A stretch of 64,000 nucleotides of DNA from Solanum dulcamara (GCF_947179165.1 NC_077240.1:81728001-81792000), one strand, 5' to 3'; counted from the first letter of the stretch, positions 45,852 through 59,500 are shown. Notes: generated by a model from the letters alone, not told the origin. Program-made: numbers and translations.

Positions 45852-48800
45852 ATGAAGGAAGAGAGAGATGGTTTCTTTGTTGTTAAGAAAGGAGATCTTG
45901 TTGGAGTCTACAGAAACTTGGGTGATTGCCAGACTCAAGTCGGATCCTCGGTAACTATTGGAGGAATTTTAATCTGTAAATTGTGTGTATGCACACACAC
46001 ATGTGTGTGTGTGTGTTTATATATACACAAAGCTAGATATATGTATGCACAACTGTGAACTTTCTCCTTTTTTTGCCTTTGGTGGCTTGAACTCCCAATC
46101 TATTGGTTGGCACTGGAGTACTCTTGCCACTGGATCAACTTCGCTTGTCAATTTGTAGTCTAGATATATAGACAAATGCTACACCGCATTTATCTTATAT
46201 GCTTTTTTTCCTGATGAATATATCAGTGTAGTCAAAGGCGCGCTTTAAGCGCGCTTATGCCCTGAAGCGAGGCTCAGAACGTGTTGAGCGCTTCGCCTCG
46301 CTTTATGTGCGCTTCAGTGTCGTCATCAAGGTTCTAAGACAAACTTTTCCTTGCCAATGAGCTTCTTCTTAAGAAGTGACACTAAACAATTGATATTTCA
46401 CTTTATTATAATTTGTTTTCAATTTCTTCAGTCATATATTAGTCATGCATGTTTATAATTATTAGTCTTGGACTAAACATATATATTTGTATTTTTTTCT
46501 CCCTTTGCGCCTTTTTTCATTAAAGCCCACGCTTTATTTGCGTTTTGTGCTTAAAGCCCCAACGGACCTTAAGAGTTTTTTTGCGCTTTTCGCCTTTGAT
46601 AACACTGGAATATATGCAGATTATCTCATTTCTTAGGTCGACTGGAAGCTGGTGCATAATTTCTCTGCATGTTTCAGTATTTCCCTAATGCTTTCCTTTT
46701 ATCAATAAAACTATTTGGCACAAAAAGGAAAAATATTTGATTAGCTTCAGCTTGTTTTTTCTGAATCAATGATAAAGTTAGAGTAGTGTAGGAATTTCTC
46801 TTATGGAATAGGTGTGGTAAAGGCAATCCTGTTATCTATGTCCATCAATGGTTATATCAAACTTGCAGTGCGTTAATCGGTTTCCCCCCCGCCCATTGCT
46901 TTGACAGATATGTGATCCTCCCGTTAGTGTGTATAAGGGCTACTCCATGCCAAAGGACACAGAGGAATATCTTCTATCTTGTGGGCTTAAAAATGCACTT
47001 TATTCTATCAGAGCGGCAGATCTGACTGAAGGTCTCTTTGGGGCTCTAGTGCCATGCCCTTTTCAGGTAAGACATTTATTAAATTGTGCTCAAAAATTGT
47101 CTGTTTGTCTTTTATGATTGAAGTATTTCATCTCAGAACTTTTGGACAAAGGCAATCCTTGTTCACAGTGTCTTTTCCAGGATGACACACAAGACTTCCG
47201 AAAAAAAGAAAAGGAACAAAGAAGGATAGTGTTAAAATTTGTCTGTGTGATCTAAATTTTGACTTATGGATCATGTTGTGAGTTTGCTGTAAGACAAATC
47301 TGAACATGTGTGTTCCTTTCTAAAACTACTAGATTATTAATAACTCTCCCTTCCACTTATTATATACTTCACACCACCCAAGAAAGAATCCTAAACTAGA
47401 GGTAAAACCAAAAGTGAATAGATGGAATTCGGATGTATTGATTGCAATTCATCTTTAGAAGTAAAGCCATGATATCCCCATCTGATTTTGTCGCATTAAG
47501 ACAAAAGTTGAAGTTGAGTGCTTGATTTCATTCGCAGAATTCGTGAAGTCCTGCCTTGATGTTTACATTAGGAGAATACTTTTAACTTTAAAACTCGACT
47601 TCTGCCTTTATGATATAGAAAGGATGAAGACTTATTACCTCAGTCCTCACAGATCCCTTATTAAGGAAAAGATTACAAATTTTGTGCTGATCCCTTACCA
47701 TGTGAACAAATGATAAAGGAGAAAGTGTGCTTCTTTAAATTACATTATACATGGGACACATACCACATAGCTATTCTTCTACATAGTCAATATTATCAAA
47801 GATGATCTCTAAATGCAGCCGATTCAGTTATTTATTTTGTACTCAATATAAGTTAAATTTCCTATTTCCTTATTGATGTGAATACTCCTGTTTTCAGTAT
47901 TACTTATAAAAATTGCTGAAAGATGCTTACGTCTCATCTTTTGAACCAGTCATTGTCATACAAATTTATCAGCACTAATTCTTTTGCAGCACCAATCTTC
48001 TTCCAAAAGTGGATCGTCTGAGCATACACCGAAGAAGAGGTCACAGGAAGCAATGTGGTCAGAATATGCGGTAAGTTAGGGCTATATTAGGTTATTGTGT
48101 AAGTCGGTCAGTGTTTGCAGCAGTTGCTTTTGAAGTATATCTCATTCTTCTTCTACAGTGAGAGCTAACTTAATGTGTCTACAGTTTTTGGTTATCTGAC
48201 GAAGTGAGTGCATTCTTCTATTTGCACCTCTCTGGATATAGAAGCATGATTTATAACAGTAGGGGCTTGTTTGCTGAATTTCCTTAAGATGCCATAATAA
48301 ATTGTCTTACAACATACACGAGAAAGCTACTTGTTCAGCTGGAAGACATTTTCCTTTACTAAAGTAGAGCTACTTGGAATTTGAAGACTTAATTCTAATC
48401 CACTGTGAGCGAACTATCACTATTTTTCTATTATGCCTGGGTAGCCCTTTTTTAAAGAAAATGGTTATGTAAGGAGATTAAAATTCTCCCATACGATTCC
48501 TGTTAATGAGTTAAATCTATTAAAACAGAATACTATTAGCTTGTTAATGGTTTCCGCAGCTGTTTTAGTAATATCTCGATATAGCCGTAGCAGTTGTAGT
48601 TGTTGAAAAGTCTCCGCAGCTATTTTATAGTTGTGTATAAATAAAACTAAAAATAAAAATAGGTCATAGTGGGCCATTTATAAGAACAGTAGATTGCCAA
48701 CATGTTTCCTTAGTTTTGTGTTTTTCATTGGCTATTAGTGATAGCTTATGGGGCTTCGTTGGGCTGTTAATAGATCATACTAGCTCCTTACGAAATATTA

Positions 48801-51800
48801 AAAAATAAAAGTAGTATTTCCATAAAATAAAAATAGGTCATTCTGGGTGACTTATAAAAGAATGGGTTGCCACCAAGGTTTTGCAGCTGTTGTTATCTTT
48901 GCTTTTTTCTATTTCTTAATGAACTCATGTAAGGTATTGGACTTTATAAGATTTAACTTCATAACAAAAGACGATATAGTTCTGAGAATCTATTCATGGA
49001 GCCACATCCCTAGTAAATGTAGTTAGAGATCTGAAAATACTATTTCTAGTAAAAGGTGTCTTTCCCTGTTACAGATTGCAATAGATTATTTCTGATGAGA
49101 AACATTAATAATGTGGAAGGAAAAGCAAACAATAGATATCAGTATCCTGCCTGTTTAGAATTTCTCTCTCACAGAAAATTGACAAACATAGTTGTCATCT
49201 AGTTTATTACATGTCACCTGTGTATCAAGTATTTTTCATTAGATGACCGGATGATCCCAGTTTACCGCGTCAGTGTTTTGATAAAGCAGAAAGAAAGGTG
49301 AAAATGGAAAAGAAAAAACTGGTTTCTGACTTGAACTTTCCCCTAATTGCCTAACAGTTTCAAGGGCACTCTCAAATATGGATAAAAAGTTCCCTATTAC
49401 TAGTCTGATGTTGGTAATAAAAATAATTAAGAGCTGTACTCTTCAACTTCTTCAGCTGCAGTCTAGGTTTAATAACTAGATGGGAAACCTTTTTTTCAAA
49501 ACCATTGCATGGGATGAGTTTTCGGGAGTGCTGAGTATTTTAAATGAACTAAATGGATAACCTTTATCTTCTGTTTAATGGAGCTGAGGTCTGGATATTT
49601 GGTTGAGTAATTACTGTGTGCTTGCCTTAACACTGAAGAAAGACTTAATGTTTTCTGCGAAGTTTGCATTGAGCATTAATGGGGAACTATACCACCTTTT
49701 GGTTGATCGAAAGACATATTTAGGTTACTTAATGATATAGTTTGATGAGTTCTGACATCTTTTTGTGCGGGAAGAACGTAAAGTTGCTATTGTCAAACCA
49801 TATTCTTTGTAATATTGTTGCTGTACTGCATTCTTCGACCTGACTCTTGAAGAGGTATATGATGTAAATTTTGGCTCAAAGTAGTACTGAATACTTACTC
49901 TAATGAAAAAAGTACTATTTACTTCCATTACCTACAAAAATGATATACTAGTTTCTTGTGTTCACACCCTGTACGATCTGTTTGGCTTGCCACACTTTGG
50001 AATCTATCTTGTTCATTGGCATGTTTATTTGCAGGATGCTGTTGGATCAGCTGTTACTTCAAATGATTCCCTAAGAAAGCATATCAAGTTAGAACCTCCT
50101 AAGGGTGACCAAGCTCTATCATCTGGTGTGAGTGGCTGTTAACACGATGGCTTCTTATGAAAATATCAAAAATGATTTCAGTATATCTGATTAACAAAAT
50201 AAATTGTCTTTATACTTCATGGGAAGTCGGCGAAGCTAATCAATCTTAATTTAGCGAATTTATGATGAACTTACGACAACTATCAGGTTGAGTTCTTATT
50301 AATTCTCTTGAAGGTTTATGCTGTTGGATTGAAAGAAGCTGATCGTGGTTATCCTCAGCAGCGGTCTTGTACTCTTGAATTTGATGGTACTTCGAAAGGA
50401 AACCCAGGACAAGCTGGTGCAGGAGCTGTAGTACGAGCTGATGATGGAAGTTTGGTAATAGTTACTATTTTGGGTTTGTATTTCCTTTTCCTTATTCTTT
50501 GCCGCACTTATATTACAACTTTGCAATTAATAGATCTGTAGGCTACGTGAAGGTTTAGGAATAGCAACAACCAGTGTTGCTGAATATCGAGGCTTTATAT
50601 TGGGTTTGAAATATGCACATAGCAAAGGGTTTACAAGTATTCGTGCTCAGGGTGACTCCAAACTTGTTTGTATGCAGGTCCGTTTTCCATATTATTTGTT
50701 TATTCTTGTATTTCTACCTTTTATTTCTTTGATATCACACTTCTCCTTTATGTCTCTGCACAATCAAAGTTGTAGCTGGAGTTGTACTCTTAGGAAAGTT
50801 TTACTTGTTCTTTTCAGCTTCAGCTAGATGGTTAGGATGATTATTTACATATTTTTAAGGTCAAGGAGGTCTGACAATGTTTTCAAATCGTTGACCCATT
50901 TCTCAAGTCCCTTCGACGCAGTTCCTTTTTTTCTATAGGATAAAGCTTTTTTGCAATGTACATGGCCTTTCTAGGATAAGGTAGTAACAAACTAAAAGTT
51001 AATTTTGTTCTAAAAGGTAACAATCTTATGATCTTTAGCCACTAGGGCTGTGTCAGTAGATATATTTACATATCACAAGAGTAAAGTATATCCTCATTCT
51101 TTCAAGGACTCTATTGTGTCTAACAGTGGATACAAATCATCTAGGAATTCTTCTTTACACCAAAAACGAAGTAAAATATTTTTCTTGATTTTCTGAGTAG
51201 GGATGTTTGGTAGGAGTAACAATTAATTTGCTGTCCAACAAAAGTTTCTCAGCTGAACGGTAACTTTGCTAAGTTTAATAATGGGTAAATCAGTTGTCCC
51301 CATCATCAATGTTTAGATTTACGTAGTTCAAAATGACCTGGTTTGTGTATTTCATGACAATGGGGAATTTAACAAATATTCCTAAACAAGTAACTGCTGC
51401 ATGCTCTAGTGAGAATGTTATTCGTGTGGAGCCATACAGTAAATTGGCTGAGTTGGACCCAGAAAAGAGTGATCCCTTCTTTTGGGTAAAGATAGAGAAG
51501 GGAAAGGTAAAGAGCGGCAAATAGTTCTTGTCCGTGCAAGAAGATTCTCCTGGTTGGAAATATAATTAACATACATTTGGTTGCTCAATGAACTCTGTTT
51601 AGTCTTTGATAAGCTTAGTTATAACTCCGAGATGCTTTATTATATCTTCTAAAGTTTGTCTCATGACATTACTTTCCCATTCCAGAAAAAAAAAAGTTGG
51701 TCTCATGTCAAGTCGTTTGATCTTATTTTATGTTGGTTTCTTATTATTTTTTTCCCTTTATCTGCTTGTACTTTGATTCATTGAAGTTTATATACTTCCA

Positions 51801-52389
51801 AACAGATCCAGGGTCTGTGGAAAGTTAAAAATCAAAACATCTCTACGCTATTTCAGCAGGCAAAACAACTGAAGGATAGGTTTCTTTCTTTCCGCATCAT
51901 TCATGTTCTTCGGGTAATTTAATAAACTCCTCTTAGTCATCTACCCTTGTAATCTTGGTTCATATGCTCGTCTCACTTAATCAATCACAAACTTAGTAGG
52001 CGTTTGGACATGCAATTTAGAATCATGATTTCAAATCAGCGTTTGGGCATGCGATTTAGGATCATGATTTCAAATCATGTCCAAACAGGGTCTTAGTCTG
52101 TAATAGCACCAAAACTGAATTAGAGCCCTCATCATGGTTAGGTTAGTTTCTTAGTTCTTACCTTGCTGATTTTCTGAGATGTAAAAGTTTTCCAATTCTC
52201 GTTTTCGTAGGAATCAAACTGTGATGCAGATCAGCAGGCGAACTTGGCTATTGAACTTCCTGGTTAGAGTTTAGTTTTTGTTCCAAAGCTTGGGGTTTGG
52301 TCATATTTGAATTTGAGTTGTCATCAATGTTTTATCCAACTTCATCTCTTAATGCAGATGGCCATGTCCAGGAGGAGATAGAGAAATGA
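45852..52389 (+). CDS. RNase H family protein with N-terminal hybrid-binding (viroplasmin-like) domain
   Basis: Coding exons from the first usable ATG: 45852-45950, 46908-47066, 47990-48070, 50035-50127, 50314-50454, 50534-50677, 51806-51913, 52211-52262, 52358-52389; 302 aa. The N-terminal domain FFVVKKGDLVGVY to LKNALYSIRAAD (about 7-75) is the RNase H1 hybrid-binding fold, which grips RNA/DNA hybrids. A Ser/Lys-rich linker with PKKR follows. The RNase H domain has Asp168 (LEFDGTSKGNPG), Glu208 (SVAEYRG), Asp232 (AQGDSKL) and Asp282 near the end, the full DEDD set. It probably cleaves the RNA strand of hybrids. The location, nuclear or organellar, depends on the N-terminus, which is uncertain: the open frame extends upstream of 45852 (to 45762) without an ATG. 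Confidence 0.85.
46070..46135 (-). repeat. tRNA-like polymerase III promoter remnant in RNase H intron 1
   Basis: On the minus strand: TGATCCAGTGGCAAGAG (box A-like) and GGGAGTTCAAGCC (box B-like), about 30 bp apart. It looks like the head of a tRNA-derived SINE; no cloverleaf forms, so it is not a tRNA gene. Confidence 0.35.
46224..46607. mobile_element. hAT MITE with perfect 8-bp target duplication in RNase H intron 1
   Basis: Left end CAGTGTAGTCAAAGGCG, right end CGCCTTTGATAACACTG (inverted, two changes). It is flanked by GAATATAT at 46216-46223 and 46608-46615. Subterminal regions are loaded with AAGCG/CGCTT words, like the larger element at 54202-55556. 384 bp, non-coding. Confidence 0.9.
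46616..50034. other. RNase H introns with nothing further recognised
   Basis: Apart from exons at 46908-47066 and 47990-48070 these are ordinary AT-rich introns. Introns of 0.9-2 kb are long for this window but show no transposon ends that I can defend. Confidence 0.4.
52002..52086. mobile_element. Very short palindromic repeat (85 bp) in RNase H intron 7
   Basis: Perfect 11-bp ends GTTTGGACATG and CATGTCCAAAC. The inside is two imperfect direct copies of a 36-bp unit containing ATCATGATTTCAAATCA, which itself can fold. It is probably a minimal MITE. Confidence 0.5.
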
Positions 52390-53559
52390 TAACTGGGCTG
52401 TAGACAACGACGACTCTTAACGTGGTGTTAACGAAGATCTCAACATGCTTACCACCGAGGTCTAGCGATTCACAGCATCCCGTTTTGCCTGTAAGTCAGT
52501 GGATAGCACAAGATGTTTTACATTGAAACTCGAAGATCGATGAGGGAACTGAGTTGATGCAAATCGTATCGAGCCATGACACGATAATTTATTCAACTTG
52601 TATTAGTATCGCAGTATGCGTTTAACAACATATTTCATGTTTGAGAAAATCAAGAAAAGAGTGTTAACAGATTGTAGTAATTTTAAGTACAATTAGTATT
52701 GTGACTACTTTATAGAGCAGGCAATTATTCGTCGACATGTCTGCTTTCAGTCGAGTATTTCTGGAAATTTAGTACTCTCCGTTCCGATTTGTTTTACTTT
52801 TGTTTTTAGTCTATTATATATTTGAAAATTATAAATCACAATAATTAACAATTTAAAATTTTTAAAAATCATATATAAAATTTGATTGACTTGAAATCTA
52901 TCTGTTCATTCGTCTTCTTCTAAGCAAAAGAATTCTCTCAAGGAAAGTAACTAAACTAACAGATAAATACATTAAAAATAATTGTTACATGTTGTTTCAT
53001 TATGTATTATATTGAGTTGTGTTGTATTATATCAAATTGTATTATGCAGCATTTAGATACATATTGAGTTTTGTTGTATTATATGAAATTGTATTATACA
53101 TCATTTAGATAGATTATATCGTTTTGCATTATTATAAAATGTCATACATCACTATTTAAAGAATAAACTTACAAAAAAAATTGTAGAGTTGCTACAAAAA
53201 GGATAAGATAAAAGATAAAATAAAATAATTAAATAATAGGTTAAAAAAATGTAATAATACGATCGCACCAAAGTGATTGTTATACAAATAAAAAATTTTA
53301 ATTGTTATTTAATCATGAAGTTAATCTTGGCGAATTCAAACCAATGTTACACATAGATTATAGTGTTCAAAGCTCACATATGACTGAAAATCACACAAAA
53401 ACGACTAAAGTCCTAACTATTTTTGTCTGAACTTCAAGCAGAAATGCATGGAGCCGTATTCCGACCCGACCCGCCAACAAGTCTGGTAACCGTTACAGGT
53501 TGTTACAATACTATCACATTTATATACGGTGGCGTATTCAACATTTCCTGTATTTTGCA
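52390..53559. other. RNase H 3' UTR and spacer to the DUF1350 gene
   Basis: 3' UTR, then a one-ended Stowaway-like start (TACTCTCCGTTCCGATTTGT near 52773) and repeats of TTGTATTATAT words at 53010-53110. No gene. Confidence 0.4.
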
Positions 53560-56500
53560 ATGAACTGCGTAACTGCTCCTAAGGCGAATTGGCGCTGTTC
53601 GTCGCCTATTTCCTTCTACTCCGATTCCACTAAATTTTACAATCGGAGCAGCATCCGATTCTATGCCGGAAATCGGAACTCTAACAGAATCAGGTGCAAC
53701 CTGAAAGATACCGGCAGCAGCAGTCAACCGGAAACAAGTACCGGAATCCAGTTATACAGAGATATTGAGAGGTTTGTTGCCCTAATCTCTCGTTTAATTC
53801 CTAGTCAATATTTGTAGTAATTTCGTGCTACAATTCTTTCCTTTTGCGGAACTTTAGCTTATCCGACTTCGTGAAATTAAGTGGTTTGATTGAACGTTCT
53901 GCTTTTTTTCTCTTTCTTTGATTCTGCTTGGTGTAATTTGTCTTCTATCGCGCAAAATTAACATGTTTAATTTTGAACAAGATAGAAACATTAGGTGATT
54001 CCTTTCCATCTGTTGTAGCCTTGCAGAGTTATCTGCCACCTGTTGTTGCTGGTGGGAGGTAACAATTTTTTCGTAGAATTAGTCCAGGTGCGTGCAAGTT
54101 GGCATGGACATCATCAACAACGTACCTTGGGAGGTAGACCTTACTACTACCTAGTGGAGGTAGAAAAGCTGTTTCCGAAAGATCCTCAACTCAAGTGTGT
54201 CCAGTGTTTTGAGAAGCGAGAAGCGGAAAAAAGCGACGGGGGCTCGCTTCACAGAAGCGAGAAGCGAAGCGCATGCTTTTTCCAGAAAAAGCGCTATTTA
54301 GTATAAAAATATAAAATATAAAATATAAAATATGCATAGATAAATAATCAAGAACTCAAAAGACTTAGATTAAAAAGTAACTAGATAGTCAATAATCCTC
54401 ATAAGTAACAACATATAAAGCAAATGCATAACCAAATCACAAAGAGAGCAAAATCCTATTCTTCAACAAGATCCTCAAACTTTTGAAGTGCCATCAACAA
54501 GGGTTCTACTTCTACTTGGTCCTCATCTTCTTCCTCATCGGAGGACTCATCAACAAGAGTTCTACTTCTATTTGATTTTGAACATGAACTTGAACCTGTA
54601 GCTACTCTTTTTTCCTTGCCCCTTAAAGTACTCCCCCTAAAACCATAAATATTCTCCTCCACACCACTAGCCGTAGCAACTTCACCATAAGTGACTGGCC
54701 TGCTGCAGCAGTGTTTTAAGTCAAAAATTGGCCATGAAAGTGGTCTATGGGCTCCACTTTTTGATAAATTCCCTTTATGCAGTTAATTAAACATCCAATA
54801 ACCATTCTCCACTTCATATCACCAGCCCACTAGCCTTATAAAATAGCTGCAGCAGTATTAAAAAAAAATAAAGCAGCTGCAGTGGGTAATAAAGCAGCCC
54901 TTGTTTTGTGTAATAAAGCAGCCCTTGTTTTGTGTAATAAAATCACTATAAAAAATTCAATCAAATTTTTCAGCTCAACAAATTAATTAATATTATATGA
55001 TAAAATGATTTATGAGAAAGAAAATCATGATAAAGATAGAAAAAAACAGAGCATAGCTTAACAAAACAGAGGTCACTGAGAACCCAAATCAAAAAAAAAG
55101 GGCCAAAACATACCAGCAGCTGCGCAGAACTGCACTGCTGGCTGGATAGAAACAGAAAAAGAAGATGAGAAGAAGTGATGAAGAGAAAAAGAGAAGAACA
55201 TCACAGCGGCAGAAGCTGAATAGAAATAAAAATAGAAAGAGAAAGAGAAGAAGAGAAGAAGAAGAGAAGAAAATCTAACCTGGTTGAAGTTTGAACTGAC
55301 GAAGTCTCGAAGAAGTCACAGCAGCAAATAATTAATTGTAAGTTTACAGATTTGTTCTTTTAAAATAAACCCTAGTGCCGCTTTTAACAAATAAGCGCGC
55401 TTTTTTCTCGCTTCAACATGAAGCGCGCTTCTCGCTTCTTCCATGAAGCGCACGCTTTTCTGTTTTCGCTTCGCTTCACGGTATTGAAGCGCTAGTGCCT
55501 CGCCTCGCTTCGCTTCACGCTTAAAGCGAGCGCTTTAGCGCTTTTTCACAACACTGAGTGTGTCAAATCCAAATGAAAGAAGAAGAAAACAATGAAGAAA
55601 GACAATGAAAAAAGCATAGCACTTAAATAAGAAAAGCTGTGTACAGTCGACAGAAGAAGCAATAACAACAACAAATTAATGTGGTAATCGAAACAGAATA
55701 AATAACATATGGCAATAGACACAAAAGCAAGAACTACAAGTGAAAGACTAGTACTATGACGGGTACTAACAAGCCTAAACATTTTACCCCTACTAACCTT
55801 CAACCTACCTCTACCCCTCCGCGTATCTTCTACAACCAGCCTCTCGCACCTCCTCAATGAGGCATCCGCGTTCCTCCTTTCACTTCCCTCATGTTGTCCG
55901 CCACAGAAGCCACATCCACCTTCTCCCGAACAACCTCATTTCTAATCTTGGCATGGACTTCACGGTTATTAAAAAACAAATTTAACATGCAAAGTACTCC
56001 CTTTGTTCCACTTTATGTGACATGATTCGGAGGTGTGAATTGGACATAAAATATTCAACGGTTTTGAAATAAGATCTACATAATTAGAAACAGCAGAAAG
56101 AGTAGTTGACTAAAAGTTAACAATTTGAAGTATTTGAAAAATTGTGGTCAAAGAAGGTGGGACAGAGGCAGTATTTGTAGTTAAATGGAAAGAGTTGCTA
56201 TGCCAAAAGACTGCTGCTCTTTTTTCTTTTTGTTTAACAAATGAACCATATACCGATGAAAAACTTCTCAGTTGGATAAAAAGAAGCTCGATAAATATAG
56301 TATGTGACATATTCTTCCTTTTCCATCTCTCTGTCCCTAATAAGCAGCACAAATACATTATAATTGAGCTGTGAAAAGTGAGCTCAACGGCTTGAAGATT
56401 AGACATAGCTTCCTCCTTGTGCCTAAGGTAATTATGCAATAGGACTAAAAGCATTGGCAGAAACCCCAGGACAACCCCCAACAATTGCCTTTTTGAAGCA

Positions 56501-59500
56501 AGAATAATTTTTAAGGAAAGAAATGCATAACAACAAAGATGACCCAAAAAAAAAAAGAAATCGCACATGCCAAAGTTGGCAGTTCAAGGAAAGGCGACAT
56601 TTTTAATATAATCCCATTCTTAATAGAACCTTATGTCTTACACACACTGACTTACTATGAAGGTTCTTAACCTTTTTATGGATCAGTTGTGTGTGTTATC
56701 ATCTGTTTGTTCCATAAAATAAAAAGAATAGTGCTTTTAACATTTCCAGTGATGGCCTTACAGCTAGAAAAATAAATTGAAAGCAGCACTACAATTATGT
56801 TAGCTGTTGTTAACAACTATATTTTGTATGTATATGCACAAACTGATTGACGCACGCACTTGAATATGTATATAAATGGAATCTTGGTGATGAATGTGGG
56901 GAACTGTTGAACTTACTTTTTTATCTAATCAGAACATGAAAATTCATTGGTATGAATTGACTTGTTTGTCTAATCTAATCTATCCATAATATCAATTATA
57001 CATGACCATATATGGTTGTGAATTTGGAGTTCTAATCAGATGATTAGTTATTCTTGACTTAGTGTTGTCTGTTAAACAGTGCCCTTTCGCTCATCAAACC
57101 TAAAATGTAACTACTGCTCATGTTTATTCACAGATTACTTACAGAGACAGTGAAGCAATCTCAAGATTGGGGAAGTTCACAGGACTGGGATGAAATTGAG
57201 GTTACCAAAGGAATTCCCTAAAAATATGCTTTAGTTTCAGAAGAATTGATATGCAACTTTCCTTTTTGTGTAACTTTACAAGTGCATATTGATATGCAAC
57301 TTGCTTCCTTTATCTTTTTCCCAATTTTTCCAGTCTGCATTAGTTAAACCATTTTCGGTTGTAACCTTTAAACAACTTCTCTGTCTTCCAAATAAGCTTA
57401 AAGACAAAAAAAAGGATCTAGTTTGAGAGGGCACAAAATGACTTTTAGGTTTGTAGGAATCGGTCATGATGCAACTTGCTTCGTAAGCATAATGTTGGAT
57501 CAATATATGTTATGTCATTATAATGTGTTTCAGGAATGGATGTTTATATGCTACAATATTAACTGTGGCATGACAGTTAATAAGATAGTAGGTTGCTTAC
57601 TTGTGGCAACACTTTGATGAATTATAAATGAAATAAACTAACTGTGATGTTCCAGGGAGCATGGGTATTGCAACCAAAAACCTCAAAGCCTAAGTTAGTC
57701 GTACATTTTGTTGGAGGTGTTTTTGTTGGGGCTGCTCCACAGCTTTCTTACCGCCTGTTCCTTGAGCGGCTCAGACAAAAGTGAGTTGTTGATCTTGATG
57801 CTGGAGTCCATCTTATTCTATCTATGTTAATTATGTGCTTATTATTTGTGCTGTATACACACCTTGGAATCATTCTGATTTATAGTTAGTTTTTCTCTCT
57901 TTTTTGCATTATTGATAAGCAGGATAGAAGAAGTAAAAGACTTTAACTAATCACTGCACCAATGGGGTGACGGATTTATATTTCTTCCATTCTCTCTTTC
58001 ATGTATTTAAATCTTGAAGGTTGACTTCTCAGATTTTCATTAAGCAAGTGCAGTGGTCCTCTTTTTAAGTAGTATCTTGCTAGATCTCTTCAGTAACAAT
58101 CATTCACTTTCTCATGGAAGTGTACACTAAACGAACTTTATCCGGTGCTTCCATGTTTTACTTAAGAAGTTTGTTAAAGAGATTTCCAACTGTTTAGTCA
58201 GACTTGTGCCTAAAAAGAAGCTGTTTAATCAGACTTAAGAAGCAAATACGTTTGTGCTACTGGTTGAATTAGCCTACCTGATGTCCGTTCCAGAAGTGTC
58301 ATTTTATAGCCCATGCCGGCCCCTATAGTAAGTTAAGTGGTCGTGTTTTACTTTTAGTAGTTTGGTAAAAGGATTTTCAACTGTTTAATCAGGCTTAAGA
58401 AGCAAAGATTCTTATGTTATTAGTTGTATTAGACTACTCGATACCCGTTCCAGCAGTATCATTTTATAAAACTAATTTGCTAATATCTGATGATGGTAGC
58501 GCTACAATTCTTGTCCTGTTCTTGTCTCATCTGTTAAGTGGGGTAAATATAGTTCTTAGTCTTATTAATATTGTGACTTGAGACAGGGATATGTTGGTGG
58601 TTGCTACAACTTTTGTTACATTCTGAGACAGGTACTTACTTTTATTACATTCTGAGACAGGGATGTCTTGGTGATTGCTACACCTTACGCTAGTGGATTT
58701 GACCATTTCTACATTGCAGATGAAGTGCAGTTTAAGTTTGATAGGTGCCTCAGATCTCTCCAAGAAAGAGTGAGTTTCAGCTTTTACCTAAGATGAGACT
58801 GTTTTATCATGTTTTGTTTCTTATGAATGTCCATTGGTGACATAGGTACAAGACGTTCCTGTATTTGGCATTGGGCACTCTTTAGGATCTGTAATTCACC
58901 TTTTGATTGGTAAGTTACTGTATTTTTACATAGAGGCAAATTTGGTCAACTTGGTCCACAGCGTTTGATGCTTGATGATCAGGAGCAAGATATGCTGTGA
59001 AAAGAAGCGGGAATGTATTGATGGCTTTCAACAACAAGGTACTTGATGGATTTATTTTCAGCTTTATCCCGAACTTGTACAACTTTAAAATCAGTTTTAG
59101 GGATGCAAAGCCAGATACAAATGGAGCTGACGCATACAGGCTTTATTTCCCATGTTTTGCTTTCATTTGTCTATCTTTTTTTCGTTTTTCTTTTTTCATT
59201 ACTTCTGTTTGGTTGGTGGGATAGAGTAGGGGCTGCAAGAAACTATATCAAATTAGATTCAGCTTCATAAGCTCAGGGTGGTCAAGTTGCTGCATGTTCA
59301 TGGGTGATATGGGATCATTGCACGTCTTCTCAGAATTGCAGGAACTATCTGTACCAGTCAGAATTAATTTTCTGCCGTGTCACCTGTTATATCAATCTCT
59401 AGATTTAAGACTAAGCCTGGGTATAGCGTACTAAAATGTGTGACTTATCCTCAACCCTGTTACATGATTCTAGTTTCATCCAGCCTGAGCGAAATGTGAC

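Noticed and set aside
46070..46135. Possible tRNA gene
   Set aside because: Box A- and B-like words exist but no acceptor stem or cloverleaf can be drawn; treated as a SINE head.
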